Below are positions 1 through 24,960 of a stretch of DNA of 64,000 nt, piece after piece. Source of the stretch: Euleptes europaea (Eukaryota; Chordata; Lepidosauria; Squamata; Sphaerodactylidae); assembly GCF_029931775.1 (NCBI RefSeq), contig NC_079317.1, forward strand, positions 69,037,895 to 69,101,894. The letters run 5' to 3'. The first letter of the stretch is position 1, and the number at the start of each line of letters is the position of its first letter. The position numbers and the translations under genes are program-made. A model generated the notes under the pieces. The model did not search any database and was not told the origin of the DNA. It saw nothing but the letters and a program-made list of their open reading frames with translations.

Positions 1-1335
1 GCTGTAGAGTAGGCAGCAGTGTCAGAAGAGTAAGGAGGGGACATGGACAACGCTTCCAGGAAAACCATTAAATCAATAGTCTGGAGGTCGCTGAAGGAAC
101 AAGAGACAGAATCTGGGGCATGCGGACTGTGTGCATTGCTGGAGGAAATAAGATGATGGTGAAACTCAGGAATGTTCCACAGCAAAGCGTTCAGAGGCCG
201 AGCAGATCTTGGCAAAGACAAAATTGAAAATGCCCAAGGCAGTGTGGGCTAAGGCACACATCAAAGTATGCATTATAAAAAAGGACATGGGAGCCAGTTG
301 GGCCTATCAACCTGAATGTGACATCTCTAAGGTGGGGTTGTTGTCAGAGAAGAAGAAGTGATCCATTCATCAAAGTCTGAAATAATAGTTAAGAGTGAGT
401 TCAGAGGTGGGGGTCATATATGACAGCAGTACAGAGATGTACAGGGGGAGTCAATTAACTTTAAAGATCGAACTTTAAAGGAATGAACTTTAAAGATTGA
501 GAAGCTGTGGGGTGGAGGTGCGGGCAGGAACTGGAACGTGCACAATTCAAAAAGCAGAATATCAGCATCACCAACATGCTGTTTAGGGTAAGGTGGATGG
601 CAGAAAGAGAGACCTAAAAACAGAAGACAGCAATACTCTGGCAGGGCCAGAGGAGGAGAAGCCAGGTTTCAGAGAGGAGAAAGCATAAAGGATCAAGTGA
701 GAGGACTTTTTTCTGAATGAGGAAGATACAACATCAGAGAGAGCTGAAGAAGCAGGACAAGGAGGGGATCAAGCAGCAAATGTGGATGAGGGCTGAAGAG
801 GAAGGGTGCCATAACAATGGGCATGAGCACCAAAAGCATGACAAGGCGGGAAAGAGATCGGGGCAGGCTGGATAGATTGGGAAGAAGTGCTGGGAAGAGG
901 GGTGAAGGTCATAACGTGCAGCAGTGATCACAAAGTGAGGCAAAAGGGGTAGCTGGTGTGGTTTGCTGGTGAAGAGTGATTTAGTTCTGGAGGGTGATGA
1001 TGGAGACGCCAGGGCTGCTTGTGTAGCACTATATGGGCACATGACGCCCAGTGCTGACAAGTGATGTAGTCCTTTGCACACATGCCTGGTACTACTATCC
1101 TTTCAGCAGCCATGTGCTTGCAAAATGCTGCCGTGGCCATCCCAGAACCTCTGTTGCTTTTGCCTGCTGCCATCTAGTAGAGGCACCACATCTCTTTCCC
1201 CCTTCAGTGCCGCTCATTAACTGTAGTAATAGTCCTCCCAGCAAACCTCCACACAAGCCGCTGCTATGCTCTTCCTCCACCCCCAGTGTTCAACAGCCAT
1301 GAACCAGATGCCCCTTAACCAGATTCCCTTTTTCT
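1..1335. other. ABTB2 intron, no recognised element
   Basis: Upstream intron of ABTB2. The + strand of the first 1,000 bases is strongly purine-rich (GAGAGG, GGAAGA words). I see no exon, and the short open frames here lack any family resemblance. Confidence 0.5.
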
Positions 1336-1660
1336 AAGCCAGTTTGGTGTAGTGGCTAAGAGCAGTGGTTTGGAGTGGTGGACTCTGATCTGGAGAACCA
1401 GGTTTGATTCCCCACTCGTCCACATGAGCAGCGGATGCTAATCTGGTGAACTGGATTTGTTTCCCCACTCCTACACATGAAGCCAGCTGGGTGACCTTGG
1501 GCCAGTCACAGCTCTTAGAGCTCTCTCGGTCCCACCTACCTCACAGAGTGTTTGTTGTGGGCAGGGGAAGGGAGGGTGATTGTGAGCTGGTTTGATTCTT
1601 CCTTAAGTGGTAGAGAAAGCCGGCATATAAAAAAACCAACTCCTCCTCTTCCTCTTCTTC
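1336..1660 (+). repeat. tRNA-derived SINE (family A)
   Basis: It starts AGCCAGTTTGGTGTAGTGG with a pol III A-box-like stretch, followed by GGTTTGATTCC (B box). The body contains CTGGGTGACCTTGGGCCAGT and the tail reads CATATAAAAAAACCAACTCC. The same body recurs at 5481, 12063 and 31850. Confidence 0.85.
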
Positions 1661-2017
1661 TGGCTCTGAGGTGGTCCTACTGATTAGTTCAGGCCCCAGA
1701 TGATTCTGGGAGGTGGTCAGATGCTGAGGGGAAGGCATTTGTAACAACAACAAAACAGCAGCAAAAGCAAGTGCAGGCAGGCACACCTGCTTGGCAGAAG
1801 AAACCTGGGCTCTTAAGCTGATCCTTCTCTGTGCCGGTGGCGATGAGTTCACCAAACCCTCCTGGGCCCACCCACATTCCTTCCTAACAGGCTGCTTTAT
1901 GGATACCGAAACCTGTCATCCCAGTGAAAAGAACTTGGCAAGCCTGCATACCACTTTAAAACAACATATTGCGCTTCAGAAGGAACACAATCGTTATAAA
2001 TGAATGTGGCTAAATAA

Positions 2018-14825
<12,808 letters not shown>

Positions 14826-16640
14826 CCATCAGGTGGAATGACGGCTGACACATCGACTCAAGCTGCACTAGGATGGGACCTCGCCAGCTAAGGCTTCCTT
14901 TTCTGGCTTATGGGGACACCTGCTTATGGAGAGAGAACTTCCTCAAAGAAGATGCTTCCAGAGCAAAAGATGTCTCTGGAGATCATCTCCCGATGCCCCG
15001 ATAAATTAATCTGGAAGCTAGAGGAAAGCAAAAGGGGATGCTGCTCATACAGTGCTATGTTTCAACAGGCAGCTCTAAAAGACCCCAAAATAACTCAACC
15101 TTTTCAGAAGTCCAGTATGCAAAAAAATCCTAGGGGTCAAATTAATCACGGTGGAAGGGATGAGGGAGGAAAAATAGAGGTGCCATTGCTGGGCTTCTCA
15201 TTTTCTAATCACAGCTTCAGAAGAGGCATGACGGGAAAGAGCTGGACTCCCTCTCGCCCAGCGACCCGTCTTTGAACTTCAAAGCAGCCACATGGAGCTG
15301 CTAGTGAGCTTTTTAGAAGAAGGTGAGATCTTAATCGTGGATCTCTCACATTATGTAGGTTTGACTCCTTTAGACGCTGGAGATCTCAGGTGGGCTTGTG
15401 GGGACAGCTAGGACTGTCCGAAACACCTCTCCGAAACATCCATTCATGGACCACAATCAGTGTTTACTGTAGACCATGCCTATGAAAAGCTGTGGAGGTT
15501 GAAAGATCAGATTTTGGCTATTCAGGGTCATCCATTTGTATGTGTACACTAACATGGTACTTTCTTAGGTATAGTAATAACACCAGATTGCCACACTGTA
15601 AACAAAATTAGCTCCCCCTCCTCTTTTGCAGTTGAGCCACACAAGATTGCTAATGTGGTTAGACAGACCACTGCTGACTGCTCAGACGAATCATCTAATA
15701 TAAGTGTTACCTAACAGTCTAGAGTTATTTTCATTTGTAATTATAGGTGCTCAGCGTTGGCCAGCAATTACAGCGTTTAAAAGTCTACCAAAAAAGTGCC
15801 ACCCTTTATTACTAAAATTCAGGGATGCCGAGAGAGGGACATAATTCCAAGGGTCTTCCTGGCAGCCCGTGGACAAGTCATGTGGTTGGTTTTCATATAT
15901 CTGAGATGGGGGGAGATCCACCTTATGCTGCCCAAGTCATTCCAGCTGTGAATCTCATGACTGTGATAATTGCACCATTGCAGAGCAGGGGAATAGATAC
16001 CCAAACACTGTGCAAATATTGTTGTGTATGAAGGGCTGGGACTTAATTTTTCTGTATTGTATTTGAGCAATAATTGCCATAAATGCTTCATCTCCTGGTT
16101 ATGCCTCAATGCTCTGCTTACCCCTTGGCCACTGTGCAGCTTGGAACTGTCTGCACTGAGCACCGAGCTACAAAGAGCCACACAGTGCAGCTAAGGAGAT
16201 ACATCTACATCAGCCTTTCACGTGCAAGATGCATACAAGGTTGGAAAGTGCCAGCCTAAACCATCAGATGAGCATTCAGAAGCACACCAGACTGAGGAGT
16301 CAGTCCATCTGCCCTACATTGCTTTGATTGGGAAGCACAGTAAGATGTGCATTTAATTAATGACTTCTTAATAGCTTGTTTATATGCTAGCAGAGCTGGA
16401 CTGGGGCATAATGTTTAAATCTATGCTGAACATAGATTGGAGCCTAGGGAAATATCTGAGTGCAAAACAGAAAGAATCCTCCTCTCTCCCAGCCAACACA
16501 TTGCCAATGGTGTCAGAGGAATATTGTGGATGAACTGTTTAAAAGCTGGTTCATGTTGTCATCTTTGCCAAGGCTTATAAGTGAAAAATTGTGCTTCTGT
16601 GAGAGGTTTCTTGTTAAATTAATAAAGGGGGAAAAGAGTA
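14826..16640 (+). other. ABTB2: Probable ABTB2 3' UTR
   Basis: No further ABTB2 exon follows the stop. The first clear AATAAA on this strand is at 16621-16626, which would give a 3' UTR of about 1.8 kb. No repeat family is recognised in the first kilobase, as expected of UTR sequence. The end point is inferred and not supported by any transcript. Confidence 0.35.
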
Positions 16641-18030
16641 GACAAACAAAGATACAAGGACTGAGAGAGAAAGAGAGAGAGAGATGTTACAAGGGTATTG
16701 TAGAGTTTCAAGATAGAGTCTGAAAATAGTAGAAAGGTGGAGCAGTTGGATATGAGTATAAGTTTTAGAAGCAAAGGAAAGGGCCTTTTTCACAATCTTA
16801 TTTAGTTTTTTTCCACCCCTGAAAACCATGCCTCCCATATGCTGATAGACTGTAACACTTCCATTTTCACAGGGCTTGAGATTTTTATTTTTTATTTTAA
16901 AACCAACCATCTTAGGAAATAACTGAGGACATGGAACCAACAATGGAGTTCCAAGGATTTTTTGGCATTTAAGTTTGGAACTGGGGGCAGCGACCCTAAC
17001 CTTGCCCCATACTGGTCCTGAGGATCCAGGAACGGAAGTGGGGGTGGGATTAGTGTGCTACAGTGGGAGGGGCAGTCCAGATTGGCAATGACTGAATGGG
17101 TTGGATGCCAGCTGATAATTACGTTGGTAGAAGGAACAATAATAGTCAAAGCACTTCAGCAGCAAGGCAAGCCATCTTCTGTTAATTGTTACATTTTCTA
17201 CAAGGAGCTCAGGGCAGTTTATATGGTTCACATACACCCCTGTTTTCCACATGGCTGAGTAGGGATTTAAACCTAGTTCAGCATGAGAACCATTGCACCA
17301 CTCTGATAGGAAAGATGGGGATTGAACTAAACCAAAAGAAGGTCACTTTTCCAGGCATCTGATTCATAGATGGGTCCTTTGTATGTCCACTGCAATGTGA
17401 ACCCAGGTTTACCCACTTTGCATAACACACTGACATCATATGGTACTGAAACGTCATGCAGGAGGTCTGCCAGCTGAAAGAATTTGGCCCCACAGGAAGC
17501 CCGAAGGCACCTCCCATAAGCTGAATACATTACTAGTGGATCAAGAGTAGCATCACTCTTCAAAATGCACAGGCACATACATCCCTGAGGGCTGCGAGAG
17601 TTGTCCGTTAAACAAATTGATGCTGTACACCTTCCAGTCATGCACTGATAAAATTTGGGTCTGAAATACATACACACAGTACTTTCCATTCCCCAGAAAA
17701 AGTCACAAAGATTTGTCACTCACTTGTTGGGAAACAAAGGTGTATTTCTGGAAAATAATTTTCAAATAGCTGTTTCAGCTAGCTGTACAAAAAATGTCTA
17801 GATCCTGTTGTATTGCTGTAATATTGTCTGTTATATTAACTGTACATTAATGTTGTTCACTTATGTATATGTACCATACTTGATTAACAATGTAACTTGG
17901 TTAAACTTTACAGATGGTGTAAGATCAGTTATTTCTTTGAGTTTTAGGGAAGAGTTATGCCACAAAAGTCAGGCTCTATGAGCTGGGCGATTCAGTCATG
18001 CACCAAGTTTAAGTTTTCTCCCAAATCTGT
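16641..18030. other. Intergenic, unassigned
   Basis: A short GA-rich run at 16660-16690 and nothing else I can name. No open frame here shows family resemblance. Confidence 0.35.
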
Positions 18031-18117
18031 TCTTAAGCAGGACTGTGAGAGTGGTGCAGAATGCCCAGTTTGTCTCAAAATGTTGCCCAGTTCCTAACAA
18101 ATTTAAAGCCTTCCTCC

Positions 18118-18330
18118 CTACTCCACCATCTCATCCATGCATTGTGACTCCCCAACTGAGACTCCCCAACTGTGCCTACCTAGCTGGTCCTGCACATGGA
18201 ACAGATAGCATTTCAAAGTTACCTTGGAGGTCTTGGCTTTTAGTCTGCTGCCTAGCAACCTAAATTTGGATTCCAGGACCTCTGGACTACACTTTCCCAC
18301 ATCGTTGGTGCCAAAGTGCACCATGACCAC
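18118..18330 (-). mobile_element. CR1-type LINE ORF1 fragment, SGNH/esterase block, inverted
   Basis: On the - strand it reads VMVHFGTNDVGKCSPEVLES then KFRLLGSRLKAKTSK. GTND is block III of the SGNH/esterase domain found in ORF1 of CR1-type LINEs. It lies head-to-head with an endonuclease fragment on the + strand. Confidence 0.7.
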
Positions 18331-18339
18331 TGGCTTCTC

Positions 18340-18995
18340 CCCTAGTGGAAGGGAGAGAACTAATGGGATATGGTCATCCCTGGATACAAACTGTATAGAA
18401 ATTACAGGGAAGGGCGTATTGGAAGTGGTGTTGCTATATACATCAAGGAAGGCATAGTGTCTAATAAACTAGAAACCATAAAAAGGACAGACTTGGCCAC
18501 AGAATCCTTGTGGGTGACAATTCCGGTCCCCAAAGGTAATTTAGTACTGGGGATCTTCTATTGGCCCCCTGACCAAAAGGCTTAGGGTAATCTAGAGATA
18601 GAGAATGATATCAGGGAAATATCCAAAGTGGTGAAGGAGTAATAATGGGATACTTTAACTACCCTCATATAAACTGGATAAATGCATGCTCCAGTCAAGC
18701 CAAAGAGATAAAATTTCTAGATGTCCTCAATGACTGCCCTCAAACAGGTGGTCATGGATCCAACCAGAGGGGAGGCGATCCTGGACTTCATACTCTGTGG
18801 TGCTGCCAGCAACTTAGCGCGGGATGTGGATGTAGTTGAGCCAACTGGCAATTGTGACCACAATGGCACCAAATTTAATGTATATGTATGTGGGAAAGTG
18901 CCTGGGAAATCTCACACAATTACATTTGACTTTAAAAGAGGGGACTTCTCTAAAATGAGAAACCTGTGTAAAAAGGAAGTTGTAAATAACAGAAG
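18340..18995 (+). mobile_element. CR1-type LINE, endonuclease fragment
   Basis: It reads VIPGYKLYRNYREGRIGSGV and AIYIKEGIVSN, later DPTRGEAILDFILCGAASNL and TGNCDHNGTKF, the APE endonuclease core of CR1-clade LINEs including the final SDH-like block (here CDH). Stop codons interrupt the middle part (around 18585-18720). It has no function left. Confidence 0.78.
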
Positions 18996-19009
18996 GGTTA
19001 CATGCCTAT

Positions 19010-19170
19010 TATATTAGGTGCTGTGGAACACAGGCAGGATACTGCTGCAGTTGTCTTGGTTGTGGGCTTCCTAGAGGCACCTGGTTGGCCGCTGTGTGAA
19101 CAGACTGCTGCACTTGATGGGCCTTGGTCTGATCCAGTGTGGCCTTTCTTACGTTGTTATGTAAACGGCA
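19010..19170 (+). repeat. LINE 3'-end-like fragment
   Basis: GGTTGGCCGCTGTGTGAACA, TTGATGGGCCTTGGTCTGAT and TTTCTTACGTTGTTATG match the common 3' tail of a reptile LINE family. Assignment from memory only. Confidence 0.5.
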
Positions 19171-19199
19171 GCTCTGTAGATTAGACATTATGGCATCAC

Positions 19200-21240
19200 A
19201 TCCTGACGAGCTCTTTCTCAAATCTCCACCCCTCCCAAGCAGCACCTGAAACCTTCAGGAATTTTCCAAGCCGGAGTTGGCAGCCCAAGAAAGATAGGTG
19301 TTGGTGGCACCATGCAAGGAGCCTTGAGATAGGGGAGAAACATAAAACTTACTTTCCCCTCAACACATTGTCCAGGTAGGGTTTGCCAGCTCAGTGCTGG
19401 CAACCACTGGGAGGTTTGGGAGATGGGGACAGACAAATAAGCTTCACAGCAATTTCATGTGGGTGAGAGAGTGGAACCTGATGAGTTTTGGCAATTCAGG
19501 GGGTGTAGCCCAGACATTTTGAATAAGACAGAACCTGGCAAACCAGAGAGTGGGATCAACGGGGGGGGGGGGGAATCTGCACACACATACCTGGTTGAAT
19601 GTATTCCCCAAAATACCTGATGCTGAACCAGAGGTAAACCAACTGACTGAACAGGAAAAATACTTGATGGCAGCCTACCTTTTTGCCCTCTATACCCTTT
19701 GCCAACAAAAGCTTTCTCTTGCTTTTCCCATCACCGTGGTCAGACTGCCATCTTGCCTGCTGCAAAAAGAATAGTAAAGTCTACTCTCCATCTCAAGGGC
19801 ACCAGCTCTGCGACATCCTCTTCATGACAAGCACTTCTCCAACAAGCGAGGTGGGTACCACCAGCTGTCAAAACCATCCCAGTATCTTTGAGGCAGCGGA
19901 ATGATCGCGCTGACAACTAGGTCACATCACCTCCCACCACCCACTGAGAGCTGCACCAGCCCCATTCAGCATCACCCTTTTACGCCAATTAGCTAGAGCG
20001 CTCAATCATGGGAGTTATGCTGGACTAATGGCTTGGCTTTAACCCCCTCAAAGATCACTCAGCCGCAGGTGTGCTCTGAGTCATGGGGATGCTTGGCTAC
20101 TGAGCTCCGAACAGGCATTGTCAAAATATTTGCTGTCATTCCTTTGAAAATGGTCAGTTCTAAATAAGGGAGATATAAGGGCTCACTCTTGCCTTGGTGG
20201 CTTTTTTCAGCCTGAATGGTGGCCTCTTAGGATTAGAGATCATAGTTCCCTCTGCTGGTCGATCGGTGCAAAGCAAATGCAAGAATAGTTAATGTTTTTA
20301 GAAGTCAACAAGACAGAAAAACAACAACAGAGCCTGAGGCGGCTTCACACAGTGTTTAAAACATGTGTGAAAACTAATGCAAAGGCCTATTTTGCCGTTC
20401 ATTTGAAAGCTACAGGTTTTGCTGTGACATGTCACGTGGTATGTTTCAAGTAATAAGTCAGAGCCAGAACCGACTTATAGGCAGTGCCAGTATGCCAATA
20501 GGGACATAGGTATGCCAAACACTCACTCAAAAAACAACAACAAGAAGAAACCTTGCTTTTTTCCTCAGCTAACATGGGCATGGTTGGGAAGTACACTCTG
20601 CCAAAGTCTTCTGTCTTTGCTACTGGCTGAAACTCATGACTGACAGAAGATAAAACAGTAGAAAAGAGCAAGAGTCTAGTAGTACCTTAAAGACTGAGCT
20701 TTCATGAGCCACAACTCACTTCTTCAGAAGATAAAATAGTTTATGTTCAAGAGATTCACCTCCTGTTCAAAGGCTTGATAATTCTGCCTCTGTCCCAACT
20801 AGTAAAAATGGCTTCCTCCTGAACATGGATCTCCAGAAGGATTTACTAACTGGTGTGTTTGCAAACTTTTCTCATTAACTTTTTCTTAAACTGCATCCAA
20901 GAAACGTATCTTGCAGCAAGCTGCCAAAGTAACAATATCTCCAACAGAGATTCTAGGAACAGGCTACCCCGTATCAGCTACGGATACCGGTCACCTTACA
21001 AGATATGTGAAATGCAAGTCTGGTTATGGGGTTCCCCAATTCAACTCTCACATCTGACCAGGGACTTAAGTTAAGGGGTGGGAGAGTTGGCTCCAGAGCA
21101 CAGTGTGGCGGCCAGAGGAGCTTCAGCCTTCCTTCTTTTCCATCCCGTGCCACTTCTGCCAGAGAAATATGGCTGCAGAGGGGTGGTTTGTCTGGCTGCC
21201 AGTTCTATGTGTCTGCTCAAGATATTTTCTTGTGTATAAC
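19200..21240. other. Intergenic, mostly unassigned
   Basis: It includes possible old TAGGGTTGCC-type MITE pieces (19215-19290, GGAGTTGGCAGCCC), a run of about 14 G at 19560-19573, and a fold-back half-copy at 20665-20745 (TAGTAGTACCTTAAAGACTG, GAGCCACAACTCACTTCTTC). No gene. Confidence 0.35.
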
Positions 21241-21965
21241 AGAAGGGAGCACAGGGTCTGGCCAAAGAAGTATAAGTTAATAATTAGGCAAGCAAAAAAA
21301 GAATTTTAAGATCCAATTGCTAAAAGCACCAAGACAAACAATAGCGTTTATTTTAATACATTAAGAGCAGGACATTTGCCAGGGTCTCTGGGTGGCCAAA
21401 GTAATAAAAGGATTGCTAAAGGATAATGGGAAGATGGCAAAGAAGCTAAATTAATTCTTTGTATCTGTGTTCACTTTGGTAAGCATGAAGCATGTGCCCA
21501 GGTCACAGAAACTATTTTCAGGAATGGAATTGGAAGAACTGAGTAAAATTGAAGTGACGAGAGAGAAACGTCTAGACTGAGCGGGGAAATTAAAAACCAG
21601 TAAGTCTCCAAGTCCTGATGGCATACATCTGGGAGTTGCTAGGGAACTCAAATGTGAAATTGCTGGCCTACTAACCGGTATATGTCATTTATGACTAAAA
21701 TAGCCACTGTACAGGAGAACTGAATAGTAGCAAACGTTACACCAGTAGAAGCAAATGTTACACCAGGACAGTTAGTGTAACATCTGTTCCAGGCAAATTA
21801 GTAGAAACTGTAACCAAAGATAGAATTGTTAGGCACTTAGGGGAACAAATGGTGCTGAGGGGAAGTCAGCATGGCTTCTGCAAAGGGAAGTCCTGCCTCA
21901 CCAATGTTTTGGAGTTCTTTGAGAAAGTGAACAAACATGTGGATAACATGTGACATCATTCTAGA
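21240..21965 (+). mobile_element. CR1-type LINE, N-terminal reverse transcriptase fragment
   Basis: Pieces in frame include IIRQAKKEFKIQLLKA, SKSPSPDGIHLGVARELKCE (cf. GPDGLHPRVLRELA of CR1) and GSQHGFCKGKSCLTNVLEFF EKVNK (cf. SSQHGFTKGKSCLTN). Several stops interrupt it. It may be the continuation of the element at 18340. Confidence 0.72.
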
Positions 21966-22649
21966 AATCACCAGAAACCTAATAGTGAAACCATAGAGTT
22001 TCTGGCAATTCCTAGAGCAACATGACATCACTTCCAGGTTCCTGCTTTTAGAACATTTTCCTCCCACTGCCACTCCAAGGGTGGTCACTGGGACGTGTCT
22101 TGCAACAGCGGAAGACCTAGCAACTCTAAACATAATTCTGGAATACCAATGGAGGTGGCAGTAGAAGAAACGAACAACCACTACAGTTAGCAGTTTTTTT
22201 TAGATATCTTAAATACATCTCTTCTCTTGATACCTGCACCATTTTAACTACTAAGTAGGTACCATCTTCTACAGCTATATACTGTTCTCTGGGCTGCCAT
22301 ATTTTAATTACCATCCACCCATTACTTTTGCTCCCCTGTATTATATAAAGTGGGCAGCCAGACTTTCAATTAGACATCATTACCCTGAATAGTGATACGT
22401 GCAAGGACAGGGCTACTTTTCGCTTTGGTTTGATGGGCAGTAAGTTGCACAGTTCATAAAACAAGAACATCTGTATTTTCACTTTCCCAGCAGTCAGCTC
22501 AGGCCAAAGGATGCATTTGGAAGCATTTTAAAACTCCTGCTATCTCTGACCCCAACTGAATGACATACAGGCAGCCAGAGCTCTTCACTCACTGTCATAC
22601 CAGCTTTTTCTCTGCAAGCGCCTTCACTTCTGCAAACAGAGGCCTAGGA

Positions 22650-22882
22650 ACACACGAACACATGAAACTGCCTTATACTGAATCAGACCCTTGGTCCATC
22701 AAAGTCAATATTGTCTACTCAGACTGGCAGTGGCTCTCCAGGGTCGCAGGCAGAGGTCTTTCACATCACCTACTTGCCTAGTCCCTTTAAATGGAGATGC
22801 CAGGGATTGAACCTGGGACCTTCTGCATACCAAGCAGATACTCTACCACTGAGCCTTCTGCATGCCAAGCAGATACTCTACC
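22650..22882 (-). repeat. tRNA-Ala-like SINE (family C)
   Basis: Reverse copy: CATGAAACTGCCTTATACTG tail at the left, GGATTGAACCTGGGACC B-box complement, then the head. The head stretch CTTCTGCATACCAAGCAGAT is repeated immediately (CTTCTGCATGCCAAGCAGAT), a local tandem duplication of about 35 bp. Confidence 0.82.
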
Positions 22883-23288
22883 CTGTTCATGAGGTTCTCA
22901 TGAAAACATGAGGTGGTCACACAAGAGTCACAGCACTGGCCCCTCAAACCCAGTGCCATCTACTCATACTAGCAATGACCCTCTACAAGATGTCTTTCCC
23001 TGCCTTGCTACCCAGGACACTGTTATTTGACATTTTTATTAAACCCTGGGATCTTCTGCTTGCTAGACAGATGTACATCTTTGAAGCACAATAAATAACT
23101 TTTAAAAGGTCCGTCTCTTTTTAAACACTTTACACTGTCTGTGGATGGACAGCTCCACAAAACATGTACATGACACAAAACACACCCTTTCGAAGTCTTT
23201 TTACTCCAGCAGTCCTCATTTTGTTCCAGTAGCTGCTCCTCACATCCATCACCTACATAAAAACCCGCACATTTTCATTTTGCCATCA

Positions 23289-23476
23289 TGTTGCGGCTGG
23301 TTTATGGCAACCCTGTAGAGTTTTCAAAGCAAGGGAGGTTTAGGTAGCTTGTCATTGCCTGCCTCTGGGTAGCAACCCTGGACTTCATTGGTGGTCTCCT
23401 GTCCAAATACTGACCAGGGCTGGCGCTGTTTAGCTTCCAAGATCTGATGAGATTGGGCTATCCTGGGCTATCCAGG
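23289..23476 (-). repeat. 5S-rRNA-derived SINE
   Basis: The - strand carries the 5S internal promoter words CAGATCTTGGAAGCTAAAC and CAGTATTTGGACAGGAGAC and ends in the RTE-like tail ATAAACCAGCCGCAACA. Similar copies are at 52586 and 57358. Confidence 0.8.
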
Positions 23477-23748
23477 TAAGGGCACCTCACATTTTACTAA
23501 TGTCATAATCTTGGATTATCATCTGTGTAAAAATCCCATTAGAAATTTATCTCATATGTTAACCATGCAGCATAAGAGGCTTCATACAATATAAGCTTTC
23601 TCTCAGAATTTATTTCATCATGTACAACTTGACATTTGTTCTTTAAAAAAATAATAACTTGATTTTCATTAGCCTTCCCTTAAATCACTTTCTAGTCTGA
23701 CAATTTCTGTTATTTCTGTACTTAGCATGTATTAATTAAATTCCAGAA

Positions 23749-24092
23749 GGTTGGACCGGAACCAACGTGTTGAAATTAAATTAAAAGAGTTTCCGTCTAG
23801 ACATTAGGAAGTATTTTCTAACAGTTAGAGTGGTTCCTCAGTGGAACAGGCTTCCTTGAGAGGTGGTAAGTTCTCCTTCCCTGGAGGTTTTTAACCAGAG
23901 GCTAGAAGGCCATCTGTCAGCAATGCTGATTCTATGACCTTAGGCAGATCATGAGATGGAGGGCACCTTGGCCATCTTCGGGGCATGGAATATGGGTCAC
24001 TGGGGTGTGTGTGTGCGGGAGGTAGTTGTGAATTTGTCTGCATTGTGCAGGGGGTTGGACTGGTGGTCCCAACTCTATGATTCTATTCTATG
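23749..24092 (+). mobile_element. CR1 LINE 3' end
   Basis: It contains TAGACATTAGGAAGTATTTT and CAGTGGAACAGGCTTCC, and ends in TCTATGATTCTATTCTATGA, the terminal repeat typical of CR1. 5'-truncated copy. Confidence 0.88.
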
Positions 24093-24577
24093 AAGTCCAA
24101 ATGAGAACTGGGTGTGGGGAGGTGCACACATCATACTGTCTAAAGTTTAGGTGCTTAATAAGTAACAGTATTTTTTTAGCACAAACAGGAGAACAGTTCA
24201 GTGGTAAGTCTTCACACAACACTCATATACACAATAAGCACTGGCATAATGCACTGCAAGCATTTAACTCTGTAATGCAGAGATTAACCACAAAGAAGCC
24301 CTTCTGATTATCACCAGCTGCTGTCTTACTACCCCAGTTGACATCAAGTAGTAACCCCTTGCCAAGTATTTACATGATTAATGAAGGGAAAACACACAAA
24401 TTATGCTGTACCCCTTTTGGCTAATAGATTTGGCTGTTTCTTCTGAAACCTTAGAACAGGGTGTCACACTATAAAACTAGAAACAGATTTTGAGAGGTGG
24501 TATAGCATAGTGGCTGCCTGAAACTGAGCCACGAACCAGGAATCCCCAATCTGAATTTCATCTCTCCCCTAAATTAG

Positions 24578-24662
24578 CCGTGCAATTCTAAGTAGAGTTA
24601 CCCACATCTAAACCCATTGACCTCAATGGACTTAGAAGGGTGTAACGTTTCTCAGGAGTACA
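24578..24662. repeat. Dispersed palindromic element
   Basis: GTGCAATTCTAAGTAGAGTT, then ACCCATTGACCTCAATGG at the centre, then GACTTAGAAGGGTGTAAC. The two halves are complementary. Related copies are at 6264, 50788 and 57900. Confidence 0.7.
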
Positions 24663-24960
24663 CTGTAGGCAACTACTAGCAAGTAACTTTCCCTCAGGTT
24701 TAGAATGAGATAAATTGTGTGGGATGGACCATAGCTCAGTATTGAAACACAAACCCAGCACCAGCAGTTGCAACAGCTGGGAACGCGGCAGGACCTGCCC
24801 ACTCAATACTGCAGCAGGAAGTTGTCGTTTTGTTTAATCTTATGGTTATGCTCTAACATGTACACTAAGGCTTGAGGCCACTGCCCACTGGCCTACCAGG
24901 TACTTTTTGGCACCATCACCCTCTCAGCTCACAAGCTGATGGCAAAAAAGGAACCAACCT

